DNA of 64,000 nt from a virus (IMGVR_UViG_3300021093_000054:1-64000); one strand, 5' to 3'. Positions 1 through 8,033 are shown, counted from the first letter of the stretch. Notes: generated by a model from the sequence alone, not told the origin. Numbers and translations: made by a program.

Positions 1-571
1 CTGGATTTGTTTTAAGTTCATTGATTAGGTTTGCGATTTGGTCTATTCCCTTATTACCGAATTCATCATTAAATTCTTTGTCATCAGATTTACCACCCCA
101 ATTACGCCAACCAGCCCCATACACAGGACCTAACTCACCCCACTTCTTAGCAAACTCATCATCTGTTTTGATTCTTTCAATAAACTCATCTTTAGAGTAA
201 AGTTCAATAGTTGGAACTCCGTTAGTATCCGTTGAGTATGATTTTAGATAACGGACAATGTCTTTATCACGAATAACTTTTTTACAATAGTTCTTATACG
301 CATCACCATCCCAAATATGACAATCATTATCAACAAGGTATTTGATGTTTGTATCACCACGTAAAAACCACAACAATTCTGTTACAATTCCTTTCCAATA
401 CATTTTTTTTGTTGTGAGTAATGGAAAACCGTCTGACATTTTATGTCTAATTTGTTTTCCAAAAATAGACTTAGTTTTTCCGTTACGCGTATCCTTAACA
501 GAGCCATTTTCTATAATGTCAAATAAAAGTTCAATATATTGTTTATCTAGTTGGTTCATTTTTTTATTCAT
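1..571 (-). CDS. thyA: Thymidylate synthase, C-terminus outside the window
   Basis: Makes dTMP from dUMP with methylene-tetrahydrofolate, supplying thymidine for phage replication. About 190 N-terminal residues are visible. They include the opening helix, RHKMSDGFPLLTTKK, the ELLWFLRGDTNIKYL stretch, and GELGPVYGAGWRNWGG, all diagnostic of the ThyA family. The catalytic Cys region would lie to the left of base 1, so activity cannot be judged. Two in-frame ATGs (571 and 559) could start it; the first is chosen because nothing overlaps it. T4-group phages commonly carry this gene. The family call is secure. Confidence 0.95.
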   Translation of the reverse strand, partial: MNKKMNQLDKQYIELLFDIIENGSVKDTRNGKTKSIFGKQIRHKMSDGFPLLTTKKMYWKGIVTELLWFLRGDTNIKYLVDNDCHIWDGDAYKNYCKKVIRDKDIVRYLKSYSTDTNGVPTIELYSKDEFIERIKTDDEFAKKWGELGPVYGAGWRNWGGKSDDKEFNDEFGNKGIDQIANLINELKTNP

Positions 572-583
572 TTAATTTAATTT

Positions 584-814
584 TTATAAATCCCAAATAT
601 CTTTTCTTTTTTTATTTGAATAACGATATGAAAACCATAGCATTATTTTTCTTATTAATCTTCTCATAAAAGTATTTTTTTTGGTTATAGTTTTACTGAA
701 TCTGTTTTGATTACCCATACTATCGTAATCAGTATAAGAATCTTTATAAGCCATAGGTGATGGTAAATCACTGTACTCACACCAAAAGTCATCTTTATTT
801 ATTTTTTTGTTCAT
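584..814 (-). CDS. Hypothetical protein, 76 aa, basic C-terminus
   Basis: A small minus-strand gene 12 bp upstream of thyA. The ATG at 814 is preferred because earlier in-frame starts would overlap the upstream gene, which ends at 816. The C-terminal third (FMRRLIRKIMLWFSYRYSNKK) is basic and partly hydrophobic and could bind membrane or nucleic acid. No family recognised. Confidence 0.6.
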   Translation of the reverse strand: MNKKINKDDFWCEYSDLPSPMAYKDSYTDYDSMGNQNRFSKTITKKNTFMRRLIRKIMLWFSYRYSNKKRKDIWDL

Positions 815-815
815 A

Positions 816-1064
816 TTATTTGAACTGTTTCTTGAATTTTTCATTGTTTTCCCATTTTTCAAAAAATTCTTCAAATGTGTATTCTCTTACTTTATTTTGA
901 TTTGGGTCATCAATAAGAAACTCATAATCAGGTTCTTCTAATTTTTTGATAAACTTTAAATACTTTTTGTACCTTTTTTCAAAAGTATCGTCAATAATAA
1001 CCTCGACTGGTTCGACAAAAAACATATTCATCCCAACACCTAAATTAACTTCTATTGTTTTCAT
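816..1064 (-). CDS. Hypothetical protein, 82 aa
   Basis: Small soluble protein rich in Glu, Lys and Phe, with an amphipathic C-terminal half (EEFFEKWENNEKFKKQF). It sits in an unbroken minus-strand run of small genes upstream of thyA. No motif or family recognised. Confidence 0.65.
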   Translation of the reverse strand: MKTIEVNLGVGMNMFFVEPVEVIIDDTFEKRYKKYLKFIKKLEEPDYEFLIDDPNQNKVREYTFEEFFEKWENNEKFKKQFK

Positions 1065-1073
1065 TTTTTATAT

Positions 1074-1244
1074 TTATTTTATGAGTTGATTTTTATCTTT
1101 AATTTGTACCAAATCAAGTGAAGTATGACCTGTCACATTGTTTGGTAATACATAAACAACTTTTTTTCCACCAAAGTAATGTAAATCTTTTTTAATTTCA
1201 CCATCTACTATCTGGTTATAAATTTTCAATTTAATTTTTTTCAT
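1074..1244 (-). CDS. Hypothetical protein, 56 aa
   Basis: Starts MKKIKLKIYNQIVDGEI and ends at TAA 1074. Its ATG overlaps the TGA of the upstream gene by 4 bp (ATGA, 1241-1244), the translational coupling typical of this genome and good support for such a short gene. Predicted mostly beta, soluble. Function unknown. Confidence 0.6.
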   Translation of the reverse strand: MKKIKLKIYNQIVDGEIKKDLHYFGGKKVVYVLPNNVTGHTSLDLVQIKDKNQLIK

Positions 1245-1408
1245 TTTATAATTCCTAATTCTTTTCTGTATTTATTTATCAATTTTCTTTCTTCACAAAA
1301 CTTGTCATTATCAGTAGCTTTATGTCCCCTTAAAACTTCTTCAGTTATTTTCAATTCAGTTTTTAAAATATAAGTTAACTTCTCAGAATCTGTTAAATTA
1401 TTTTCCAT
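1241..1408 (-). CDS. Hypothetical protein, 55 aa
   Basis: Short helical, charged protein (MENNLTDSEKLTYILKTELK...). Its start overlaps the last 11 bp of the glutamine synthetase gene and its stop overlaps the next start by 4 bp, so it is tightly coupled to both. No family recognised. Confidence 0.6.
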   Translation of the reverse strand: MENNLTDSEKLTYILKTELKITEEVLRGHKATDNDKFCEERKLINKYRKELGIIK

Positions 1409-2612
1409 TTAAATCAAATTTGATTTCTTCAGATGGTATATTAGATTCGACCATTGTTTCTTTATCAATTTCATACCCATCATCATTTTTATAGTCATTT
1501 AACAACTCATCATTTGATAATGTTTTAAAATCATTTTTTAAATTATTAATATCAAGTTTATAGCTAATTTTGTGTTTAATATCTTCTATTTCAGTTACAT
1601 TTTTAATTGACTTATCTATTTGATATATAATTTTATATGGGTCAGCGTTTGAACCAGGTCTTCTATCTTCAACATAACCTTTCCAATTTTCTGCAGTTTG
1701 TTGTGGTACTCTGATTGATGCTCCTCTATCAGAAATACCCCAACTGAATTTATCAATCGATTGTGTTTCGTAATTTCCAGTCAACCTTAATTCATTTGAT
1801 GAACCGTATTCTTTGATGTGTTCCCAATGTCTTAAATCAAAACTTGCAAACAATGATTCAAAATATTCTTTTCCTCCTTCTTCTCTCATTTTCTGGTTTG
1901 AAAAATTTGTATGTAATCCAGACCCATTCCATTGTCCGTGTGTAAGTGGTTTTGGATGTAATTCAATGTGGTAACCAAATTTTTCAGAAATTTTATATAA
2001 AAAATATCTACTCATCCATAAATCATCCCCACCCTTTAGTTTACCTTTTGAGAATACTTGATATTCCCATTGACCTAATGCAACTTCGGCATTTGTACCA
2101 GTAATGTCAATACCATAATCCAAACACATATCAAGATGTTCTTCAACTAAGTCTCTTCCTATTACATTATGTCCAACACCACAGTAGTATTCTCCCTGTC
2201 CTTTTAAAATATTTCTTTTATGTCCAAGTATATTTCCGTTAATTTCTTCCCTAATGAAATATTCTTGTTCAAAACCTAACCATAAATCTTCCTGTTCTTT
2301 ACCAATTTTTGATCTCATATTGGATTCGTGTGAAGTGCCGTCAGGGTTCATTACTTCACACAAAACATATATTGTTTTGTTTTCAGAAGGAAAATTACAA
2401 TGTTTGTACAAAGCAACCGGTTTTAATATTCTGTCAGAATTTCGAGTTTCAGCCTGATTTGTTGATGAACCATCGAAATTCCAAGTTGGTAGATTGATAC
2501 CATCGTCCATATTTCTGACAATTTTTTCGTAGTCAATAATTTTTACTTTACTTCTTAAATTGGCTTCTGGTTTATAACCATCCAACCATACGTACTCTAA
2601 TTTAACTTTCAT
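1398..2612 (-). CDS. glnA: Glutamine synthetase, type II-like (GSII), with C-terminal extension
   Basis: Would condense glutamate and ammonia to glutamine using ATP. The 404-residue product opens with the eukaryote/GSII-like stretch LEYVWLDGYKPEANLRSK. It keeps WNFDGSSTNQAET, the metal-binding FEQEYF, TGTNAEVALGQWEYQV, NGSGLHTNFS, NELRLTGNYET and DRGASIRVP, and EDRRPGSNADPY near residue 330. About 60 residues after the usual GSII end are Asp/Glu/Lys-rich and unexplained. The catalytic residues I can place are present, so an active enzyme is plausible. Glutamine synthetase is unusual in a phage. It may raise glutamine for nucleotide synthesis during infection (inference). Confidence 0.92.
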   Translation of the reverse strand: MKVKLEYVWLDGYKPEANLRSKVKIIDYEKIVRNMDDGINLPTWNFDGSSTNQAETRNSDRILKPVALYKHCNFPSENKTIYVLCEVMNPDGTSHESNMRSKIGKEQEDLWLGFEQEYFIREEINGNILGHKRNILKGQGEYYCGVGHNVIGRDLVEEHLDMCLDYGIDITGTNAEVALGQWEYQVFSKGKLKGGDDLWMSRYFLYKISEKFGYHIELHPKPLTHGQWNGSGLHTNFSNQKMREEGGKEYFESLFASFDLRHWEHIKEYGSSNELRLTGNYETQSIDKFSWGISDRGASIRVPQQTAENWKGYVEDRRPGSNADPYKIIYQIDKSIKNVTEIEDIKHKISYKLDINNLKNDFKTLSNDELLNDYKNDDGYEIDKETMVESNIPSEEIKFDLNGK

Positions 2613-2625
2613 TTTTTTATTTTAT

Positions 2626-2733
2626 TTATTTATATTTATTTTTTAAGTATTTATTCCACTGTTCTTGTTTTCTTCCGTTGATGAAGAACCAAACCCAATT
2701 TAGTTCAAACCATCTGTTTAATTTCTTTAACAT
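2626..2733 (-). CDS. Very small hypothetical protein, 35 aa
   Basis: Encodes an aromatic, basic peptide (MLKKLNRWFELNWVWFFING...). It sits between glutamine synthetase and the next small membrane protein with a 1-bp gap upstream. The tight packing supports it; the small size limits confidence. Possible amphipathic membrane-associated peptide. Confidence 0.45.
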   Translation of the reverse strand: MLKKLNRWFELNWVWFFINGRKQEQWNKYLKNKYK

Positions 2734-2734
2734 A

Positions 2735-2878
2735 CTATTTCTTATTTAACTTAAATGTGTCTGGATCCAAATAATCACATATTACCATCGTAATAAGTCC
2801 TGGTAATCCAACAATAAGTGCTGGAATTGCTAGAATCACTGAAATGACTCTAAGGGTGTAATAAAGTATTTTTTTCAT
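2735..2878 (-). CDS. Small single-pass membrane protein, 47 aa
   Basis: One hydrophobic segment of about 22 residues (VISVILAIPALIVGLPGLIT) follows a short basic N-terminus, giving a type II or signal-anchor topology. It fills the gap between umuC and the 35-aa gene. Many of the smallest genes in this window encode such single-helix proteins. Function unknown. Confidence 0.55.
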   Translation of the reverse strand: MKKILYYTLRVISVILAIPALIVGLPGLITMVICDYLDPDTFKLNKK

Positions 2879-2888
2879 ATTAATAATA

Positions 2889-4106
2889 TTAAACAAAAAC
2901 TTTTGGTAAGTCAGCCCAAGATGTTGTATATTTTTGGGTAATATACTCTTGTTTCATTTCCCAATCTTTAATTTCATTTACTGGTGGTTCAACATAATTT
3001 ATTTCTTCTTCAAATAAAGAACACTGTATAACATTTTCTGGTGTTAATTCATTGAATATTATACCGCACTTCTTAAACTTTTCTTTTTTATCACAAATCA
3101 TTTTAAACTGGTCATATATTTGAGACCATATTTCATCACTATCACTTGTTGGGTTCTGTAAGTTTATTGTTTTTGAATAATGGTACTTATCTCCCTTGTG
3201 GTAATTACCAGAAACAAATATTGTAGCTTTATTTGCTAGTACACTAGACTGATTTAGTTTTTTTGTACCGCTAACTATATAGTTATACATAGCTTCACCC
3301 ATTTGTTCAAAGTCAGTTACGTCTTTACCAAAAGACCTTGTAGACGCAATATTTCTTTTTAATTTAGTTTGTTTTTGAATTTGGTAACAATATAACCCTT
3401 TTAGTTCTAGTTGTGTTTTAGATCCATTTACGTTTGTTAATTTCCTAACAGTATAATCACTTGTGTTAATAAATTGTCCAACTGTTTCAACACCAATATT
3501 TTTAAATTTTTTATACCATTTCCTTCCAATCCCCCAGACTTCATCAAGTGGAATTGAGTAGCATATATTTTCAAAATTTGGTACATCCCAATAAGAACAC
3601 ACACCATTATAGTTAGGTTGTTTTTTTGCAAAATATGATGTGAGTTTTGCCAGAGTTTTATTTGGTCCAACACCTATTGATACAGGTATACCAGTTTGTC
3701 TATAGACTTCATTTTTAATTCCGCGTAAAGTATCAAGTAAATGTTCGTCTGGAATGTTTGAAAAATCAACAAATGACTCATCAATTGAATATACTTCAAT
3801 GTCATTTGCAAAACTTTTAATTAGAGTCATCACTCGGTCTGACATATCACCATAAAGATTATAATTAGACGAATAAACACAGAATTTATGTTGATCCATA
3901 AAATCTCTACTTTTAAAAAATGGTTCACCCATTTTAATTCCCAAATCTTTTGCTTCTTGTGACCGAGCAATTACACAGCCATCATTATTAGATAAAACAA
4001 CCGTTGGTCTTCCAATTGATTCTGGATTAAATAATCTTTCACAACTGACATAAAAGTTGTTACAATCAATTATACCAATCTTTTTTAAACTTTTTTTAGA
4101 ACCCAT
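2889..4106 (-). CDS. umuC: Y-family DNA polymerase UmuC (Pol V catalytic subunit)
   Basis: Translesion polymerase of 405 aa. The N-terminal palm carries GIIDCNNFYVSCERLF with the first metal-binding Asp (residue 14), and EVYSIDESFVDF supplies the second acidic pair near residue 112. A helix-hairpin region (IPLDEVWGIGRKWYKKFK) follows at about 185-200, then a little-finger domain. Its start overlaps the umuD-like gene by 27 bp, so the two are co-translated as in bacterial umuDC. It would copy damaged DNA late in infection. Family call secure. Confidence 0.95.
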   Translation of the reverse strand: MGSKKSLKKIGIIDCNNFYVSCERLFNPESIGRPTVVLSNNDGCVIARSQEAKDLGIKMGEPFFKSRDFMDQHKFCVYSSNYNLYGDMSDRVMTLIKSFANDIEVYSIDESFVDFSNIPDEHLLDTLRGIKNEVYRQTGIPVSIGVGPNKTLAKLTSYFAKKQPNYNGVCSYWDVPNFENICYSIPLDEVWGIGRKWYKKFKNIGVETVGQFINTSDYTVRKLTNVNGSKTQLELKGLYCYQIQKQTKLKRNIASTRSFGKDVTDFEQMGEAMYNYIVSGTKKLNQSSVLANKATIFVSGNYHKGDKYHYSKTINLQNPTSDSDEIWSQIYDQFKMICDKKEKFKKCGIIFNELTPENVIQCSLFEEEINYVEPPVNEIKDWEMKQEYITQKYTTSWADLPKVFV

Positions 4107-4411
4107 GTTATTTTACCCCATAAATTTTTTTGACCATTATATTCTCTAATTTTGAAAAATGATTTATCTATTAAAACAACCAAATCATTTTCTTTTGGTT
4201 CTTCTGACCTATCAATAACCAATGTGTCTCCATCTTTAACGCCAAATACATTAGGACCGGAATATCTGAAATAAAATGTTGTATAAATGTTTTTAACAAT
4301 TAAATCATTTAAGTCTAATCTCTTATCAACATAAGTTTCAGCTGGAGATGGAAAACCAGTTGTTTTAGCTTTAATATGTAAATTATTTTTTTTTATTTTT
4401 GTATTCATCAT
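4085..4411 (-). CDS. umuD: UmuD-like S24 peptidase-fold protein, catalytic Ser apparently lost
   Basis: A 108-aa partner of UmuC. It keeps the cleavage-site region (TGFPSPAETYVDKRLDLN, cleavage expected at T18-G19) and the beta-rich S24 core (FGVKDGDTLVIDRS). At the position of the UmuD nucleophile (SGDSM) it reads SGPNV, so the Ser is replaced by Asn 54. A lysine candidate remains at K87. If the alignment is right it cannot self-cleave and may act as an uncleaved regulator or structural partner. Alternatively the alignment may be shifted in this divergent protein. Confidence 0.85.
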   Translation of the reverse strand: MMNTKIKKNNLHIKAKTTGFPSPAETYVDKRLDLNDLIVKNIYTTFYFRYSGPNVFGVKDGDTLVIDRSEEPKENDLVVLIDKSFFKIREYNGQKNLWGKITWVLKKV

Positions 4412-4493
4412 AAAAATATTGAATTACCCAAGATGTGAATACAAGAAAGATTACACACCACATTCCAAGTAATACATTAACAAATGTCACCAT
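4383..4493 (-). CDS. Very small membrane protein, 36 aa
   Basis: One hydrophobic helix (VLLGMWCVIFLVFTSWVIQY) followed by a charged tail ending in KNKKK. It overlaps the upstream gene by 17 bp and the umuD-like start by 29 bp. Support comes from packing and hydrophobicity only. Confidence 0.45.
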   Translation of the reverse strand: MVTFVNVLLGMWCVIFLVFTSWVIQYFYDEYKNKKK

Positions 4494-4674
4494 TTTTAAA
4501 TTCTTCTATAAAGTTTATAATTTCTTCTTTTGTTTTTCCAGAATTAAACATTCTATATACATCCCTTGAAAATTCATCGGTTAGATAAACAGCGTCAGCA
4601 TCTAAATAGTCCATTATATTTTCAAGGTTTAATAATATACCATCTTTCTTTAAAAATCTTTTATTAAATCCCAT
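4477..4674 (-). CDS. Hypothetical protein, 65 aa
   Basis: Begins MGFNKRFLKKDGILLN; the longer frame opens with TTG, so the ATG at 4674 is preferred. Acidic helical C-terminus (KTKEEIINFIEEFKNGD). Lies just after uvrC on the same strand. No family recognised. Confidence 0.55.
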   Translation of the reverse strand: MGFNKRFLKKDGILLNLENIMDYLDADAVYLTDEFSRDVYRMFNSGKTKEEIINFIEEFKNGDIC

Positions 4675-4713
4675 AATTATAAATTTAACAAATATTTCTA
4701 ATAAATTCAAATA

Positions 4714-5982
4714 TTAAAGAAACAATTTTTTTGATTGTTTTTCACGATGAAATTTAATTGCAAAACGGTGAACTTCTTCTTGAATTTTACCAAACATTGT
4801 AAAGTTCATATCATCTTTGATATCAAATTCCGAACCATCAACTTTGTGAATTATGGATGACTTGTGATTTGAATCTTTTGATATTGAAATAAGGTCAACC
4901 TGGTTTAATATTCCAAGTTCTTCAAATACTCTTCTGGCAATACCAAGTTGTCCTTTACCACCATCAATGACTACAAGATCTGGAAGTTTTTGTTTTTCAT
5001 CAATTAACCGTTTGAATCTACGATTAAGTATTTCATCAAACGATGCGTAGTCATCAATACCATCCACAGTCCTAATAATATACTTACGGTATTCAGACTT
5101 AACTGGATTGTCGTTTTGATATCTAACTGATGCTGCAACATTTGAATCTCCCTGGTTGTGTGAATTATCAAATGCCTCAATTGTTTGTGGAAGATTAATA
5201 AGACCAAGGATATTTTTAACATCAAAAGCTTTCTTGTTGTATTTCTGTAATCTTATAACATTCAACTTACTATCGATACTTTCCAAATTTGTAAGTTTCG
5301 ATAATATGTTTTGTGCTTTTTCAAATTCAAGATTGTCAGAATGATACTTCATTGTTTTTTTCAACTTTGTTTTCAAACTGGAAACATTAAGTGATAGAAT
5401 CTTTTTCACATCACGCACAATCTCATTGTAATAAAACTTTTTTATGTTATTTACACAAGGTGCATTACACCTTCCAAGGTGAAATTCAAGACAAGTTTTG
5501 AACTTTTCTTTTGTGATATTTTCTTCAGTCAAATCATACGAACAACTACGAAGTTCAAACACATCGTGAATCAGATTGTAGATTTCACGACATAACATTC
5601 CAGATGTAAAATCAAGTGACAATCTATCATCCTGTTTGTCACGGACAATCTCAAGTTTTGAGAAATCTTCTTCGGTAAAACATAAAGACCATTTTCTTGT
5701 CTTGTCGTCCTTTCCTTTGATGTTGAACTTTGGTTTGTATAATTTGATTAGTTCTTCTTCAAGGATGATTGCTTCTTGTTCTGATGATGTAATCTTGAAC
5801 TCAACATCAACAATGTTTTCAACAAGGGTTTTTGTTTTACCGATATGATTTTTTTGGAAGTAAGATGAAACTCTTTTTGGTAAAAACTTTGACATACCAA
5901 CATAGATAATTTGTTCTTTGTCATTTTTGAACAAATAACATCCTGGGTTTTGTGGTATGTTTTTAAGTTTATCCGAAATCAT
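4714..5982 (-). CDS. uvrC: UvrC-family excision endonuclease, truncated after the incision domain
   Basis: Nucleotide-excision-repair nuclease of 422 aa against about 600 in bacteria. It has an N-terminal GIY-YIG domain (NPGCYLF...IIYVGMSK), a Cys-containing region (CLEFHLGRCNAPC) and a UVR-like coiled helix (HSDNLEFEKAQNILSKL). The C-terminal RNase H-like incision domain shows IEAFDNSHNQGDSNVAASV, LPDLVVIDGGKGQLGIA and VHRFAIKFHREKQSK. The tandem helix-hairpin-helix tail is missing. Both catalytic halves look intact. A host-type promoter ends 4 nt before the ATG at 5982, so it is probably expressed early. No uvrA or uvrB is visible, so it may use host UvrAB. Confidence 0.93.
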   Translation of the reverse strand: MISDKLKNIPQNPGCYLFKNDKEQIIYVGMSKFLPKRVSSYFQKNHIGKTKTLVENIVDVEFKITSSEQEAIILEEELIKLYKPKFNIKGKDDKTRKWSLCFTEEDFSKLEIVRDKQDDRLSLDFTSGMLCREIYNLIHDVFELRSCSYDLTEENITKEKFKTCLEFHLGRCNAPCVNNIKKFYYNEIVRDVKKILSLNVSSLKTKLKKTMKYHSDNLEFEKAQNILSKLTNLESIDSKLNVIRLQKYNKKAFDVKNILGLINLPQTIEAFDNSHNQGDSNVAASVRYQNDNPVKSEYRKYIIRTVDGIDDYASFDEILNRRFKRLIDEKQKLPDLVVIDGGKGQLGIARRVFEELGILNQVDLISISKDSNHKSSIIHKVDGSEFDIKDDMNFTMFGKIQEEVHRFAIKFHREKQSKKLFL

Positions 5983-5986
5983 ATCA

Positions 5987-6016
5987 CAAAGATATGAATA
6001 ATATTTAAAATAACAA
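5987..6016 (-). promoter_or_regulatory. Host-type promoter for uvrC (TTG-N19-TATCTTTG)
   Basis: On the minus strand TTG (6016-6014) is followed after 19 nt by TATCTTTG (5994-5987). This matches the Bacteroidetes primary-sigma consensus. Only 4 nt separate the box from the ATG at 5982, implying a leaderless or nearly leaderless transcript. Confidence 0.7.
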
Positions 6017-6208
6017 ACCAATCATAACACCAAATCCAAATCCAGACATAAAAAGTAATCCAGCAAGAATAAAAATGTATTTTTTCATTTTACCAAAACC
6101 AAACATATCTTGGTTTGGTAATTGTGGCATAAATGGATTTTTCTGAAAATTTTTCATCATTTCGTTCAGACCTTTGAACATATCTGGGTCAATTTTGTGT
6201 TTACTCAT
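6005..6208 (-). CDS. Small membrane protein, 67 aa
   Basis: A polar, Met/Phe/Pro-rich N-terminus (about residues 1-40) precedes a single hydrophobic helix (YIFILAGLLFMSGFGFGVMI) with a Gly/Phe pattern. Its stop lies within the uvrC promoter region. Function unknown. Confidence 0.6.
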   Translation of the reverse strand: MSKHKIDPDMFKGLNEMMKNFQKNPFMPQLPNQDMFGFGKMKKYIFILAGLLFMSGFGFGVMIGLLF

Positions 6209-6209
6209 A

Positions 6210-6437
6210 TTAATTAAGTATTATAGGATTATTTTTAATTAAATTTTTTCTTTTTAATTCTATTTTATATTTTAAATCAATAATAAATGGGAGTGCTAAC
6301 ATACCATCATAATCATCTTTTTTCATTTGATTTTCAAAATTACTAATCAACTTTTCACAAGTTGTTAGTTGATCCCAATTTACTGAAGATCTAATAACAC
6401 CCTCAATCCATTTTTTTATTTGATATTTTTCTGTCAT
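6210..6437 (-). CDS. Hypothetical protein, 75 aa
   Basis: Helical, mixed-charge protein (MTEKYQIKKWIEGVIRSS...). It is separated by 1 bp from the membrane protein downstream and sits in the same minus-strand run. No family recognised. Confidence 0.55.
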   Translation of the reverse strand: MTEKYQIKKWIEGVIRSSVNWDQLTTCEKLISNFENQMKKDDYDGMLALPFIIDLKYKIELKRKNLIKNNPIILN

Positions 6438-6455
6438 TTTTTATAATTTTTAATA

Positions 6456-6833
6456 TTAATCTAGTAAAAAAATACAATCTTCAAATTCATAATTTTGTTC
6501 ACTTCTTTCTGATATAACAATAAACTTATATTTCATACCAATTATTTCGTTACCATGTGAAGTTAGTGAACCATCTTCATTTGGGGGTATAATTTTAAAT
6601 GGTGTTTCGAATTGTATACTATCGTGTGATATAATTGCTTTTACTTTATCAGTCCAAGTTGAAAGTCCATATTTTCCTTTGTACCTAAAATTTTTACCAA
6701 CCAATTGTTTCATATCAAAGGTTGGTATTACGATTTCTTCTTCCGAAAGTAAAGGATTCCTTTTTCCTGTTAGTTCCTCGTAATAAGGATTTAATTCTCC
6801 TGTTTGTGGATCGTGTGTTGGTATTTTACCCAT
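6456..6833 (-). CDS. Hypothetical protein, 125 aa, SH3-like beta pattern
   Basis: The ATG at 6833 is preferred; the longer frame starts with TTG deep in the upstream gene. The product has short beta strands around GKNFRYKGKYGLSTWTDKVK and a Pro/Asn/Glu loop, suggestive of a small beta-barrel, but no family is recognised. Confidence 0.6.
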   Translation of the reverse strand: MGKIPTHDPQTGELNPYYEELTGKRNPLLSEEEIVIPTFDMKQLVGKNFRYKGKYGLSTWTDKVKAIISHDSIQFETPFKIIPPNEDGSLTSHGNEIIGMKYKFIVISERSEQNYEFEDCIFLLD

Positions 6834-7011
6834 TGTACAACGTATATAATCTTTGAGCAATTAATTTTAAATCATTTTCTAACTTACCAATCCTTTTTTT
6901 ATCATCTTCAGTTAATTCAAACTTTTCTGCTTTAATATCAGCAATTTCATTTATAATTCTCCTATGTTGTTCCATAAGAGTCCCTTGCATTATTCTTTTA
7001 TCGTTTCTCAT
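6826..7011 (-). CDS. Small coiled-coil protein, 61 aa
   Basis: Almost entirely helical with heptad-like spacing (EIADIKAEKFELTEDDKKRI...). It overlaps the next gene by 8 bp. Likely a small oligomerising accessory protein; function unknown. Confidence 0.6.
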   Translation of the reverse strand: MRNDKRIMQGTLMEQHRRIINEIADIKAEKFELTEDDKKRIGKLENDLKLIAQRLYTLYNG

Positions 7012-7013
7012 AT

Positions 7014-7271
7014 TTATTTTTTATTTTTAACTATTGCTTTTGTTAATTGGTTTATTAGTCCCTGGACTTCTCCGAATTCGTAGAATCTTACATTTGGGTC
7101 CGTGTTGAAAAAATCAACATACCAGTTACCGTCTTTTATTTCTTCATTTGTTGGTGTTATAAATGTTAGACCATCAACAATATCCAAAACATAATAATAG
7201 GACTCATCTTCATCGTGTTCTCTAATTTCTTCACTTTTGAAACCTAAAAGTATTAATTCTCTTTCTGTCAT
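7014..7271 (-). CDS. Hypothetical protein, 85 aa
   Basis: Acidic protein with a strand-rich centre (ESYYYVLDIVDGLTFITPTN) and a helical end. Its ATG overlaps the lipoprotein gene's end by 4 bp. No family recognised. Confidence 0.6.
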   Translation of the reverse strand: MTERELILLGFKSEEIREHDEDESYYYVLDIVDGLTFITPTNEEIKDGNWYVDFFNTDPNVRFYEFGEVQGLINQLTKAIVKNKK

Positions 7272-7516
7272 TTTATAAGTTTTACTTTGGTTACTTTTCC
7301 TTTTTTATCTGTTTTATATTTAATTCTAAAACTATCTTCAATTGTGTATTCACCTTCTTCCATATTCAAACAATACCATTCACAACTATCGTGGTGATAA
7401 AGATGAACGTGTATTTTTTCGAGTTCTTCACAACGTTGATATTCAATATCTTTATACATCCAATTTGAACAACTAGACAAAGATAGTAATAAAATTATTA
7501 AGTTCAAAATTTTCAT
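7268..7516 (-). CDS. Small lipoprotein, 82 aa
   Basis: Signal peptide (MKILNLIILLLSLSSC) ending in an LSSC lipobox with the acylated Cys at 16. A short mature region follows with two further Cys and many His, Tyr and charged residues (HVHLYHHDSCEWYC). It would be anchored in a host membrane. Possible roles are superinfection exclusion or envelope modification (inference). It overlaps both neighbours by 4 bp. Confidence 0.7.
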   Translation of the reverse strand: MKILNLIILLLSLSSCSNWMYKDIEYQRCEELEKIHVHLYHHDSCEWYCLNMEEGEYTIEDSFRIKYKTDKKGKVTKVKLIK

Positions 7517-7779
7517 GTGTCTCTTGATGTTAATTCGTCTAATATTTCTTCAATTTTCTTTTCAGATTTTTTAAATTTTTGACTATGGTAATAATATAAA
7601 ATTATAATAGCAAATAAAAAAAGAAATAAAATTGGTAACGAGATTATTTGTAAAAAAGCTAAAATAAATTCAAAAACTAATACAACAACAAATATAACTG
7701 TTGATATAATATGGATATCCATTTTACGTATTTCATTGTAGGCTAAATCCAACAATTCTTGGTCTTTTAATTCTTTCAT
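7513..7779 (-). CDS. Two-helix membrane protein, 88 aa
   Basis: Two adjacent hydrophobic segments (ISTVIFVVVLVFEFILAFLQ and LPILFLFLFAIIILYYY) with charged ends, so both termini should face the cytoplasm. It is coupled by overlap to the lipoprotein gene, suggesting a shared envelope function. No family recognised. Confidence 0.65.
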   Translation of the reverse strand: MKELKDQELLDLAYNEIRKMDIHIISTVIFVVVLVFEFILAFLQIISLPILFLFLFAIIILYYYHSQKFKKSEKKIEEILDELTSRDT

Positions 7780-8018
7780 TATTCTAATTCTTTTACTTTA
7801 ATTAAACTGTGTGATGCTTCAAATCTTTTTAAGATTGTAATTAATTCTGGGATATTATCAAATGCCCATCTTTCTGTTTCTATCACATAGAAATCACCAC
7901 CACCACCATTTTGTGTTTTGATTGTGATGTATTGTTCTTTATCATCACAACAATCAGCTTCCTGGGTGAATGTCATTTGGAAATCTTGTGTCAATAGATA
8001 TTTTTTTCTATCTGTCAT
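7779..8018 (-). CDS. Hypothetical protein, 79 aa
   Basis: The ATG at 8018 (MTDRKKYLLTQDFQMTF) is chosen; the longer frame would start with a TTG inside the promoter. A central NGGGGDFYVIETERWAFDN stretch suggests a beta domain. A host-type promoter lies 15 nt upstream, so this gene may head the leftward run. Function unknown. Confidence 0.6.
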   Translation of the reverse strand: MTDRKKYLLTQDFQMTFTQEADCCDDKEQYITIKTQNGGGGDFYVIETERWAFDNIPELITILKRFEASHSLIKVKELE

Positions 8019-8033
8019 TTTTAAATCTTTAGT

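Noticed and set aside
3437-3673. Separate small gene inside umuC
   Set aside because: It lies wholly within umuC in another frame and has no coding features of its own.
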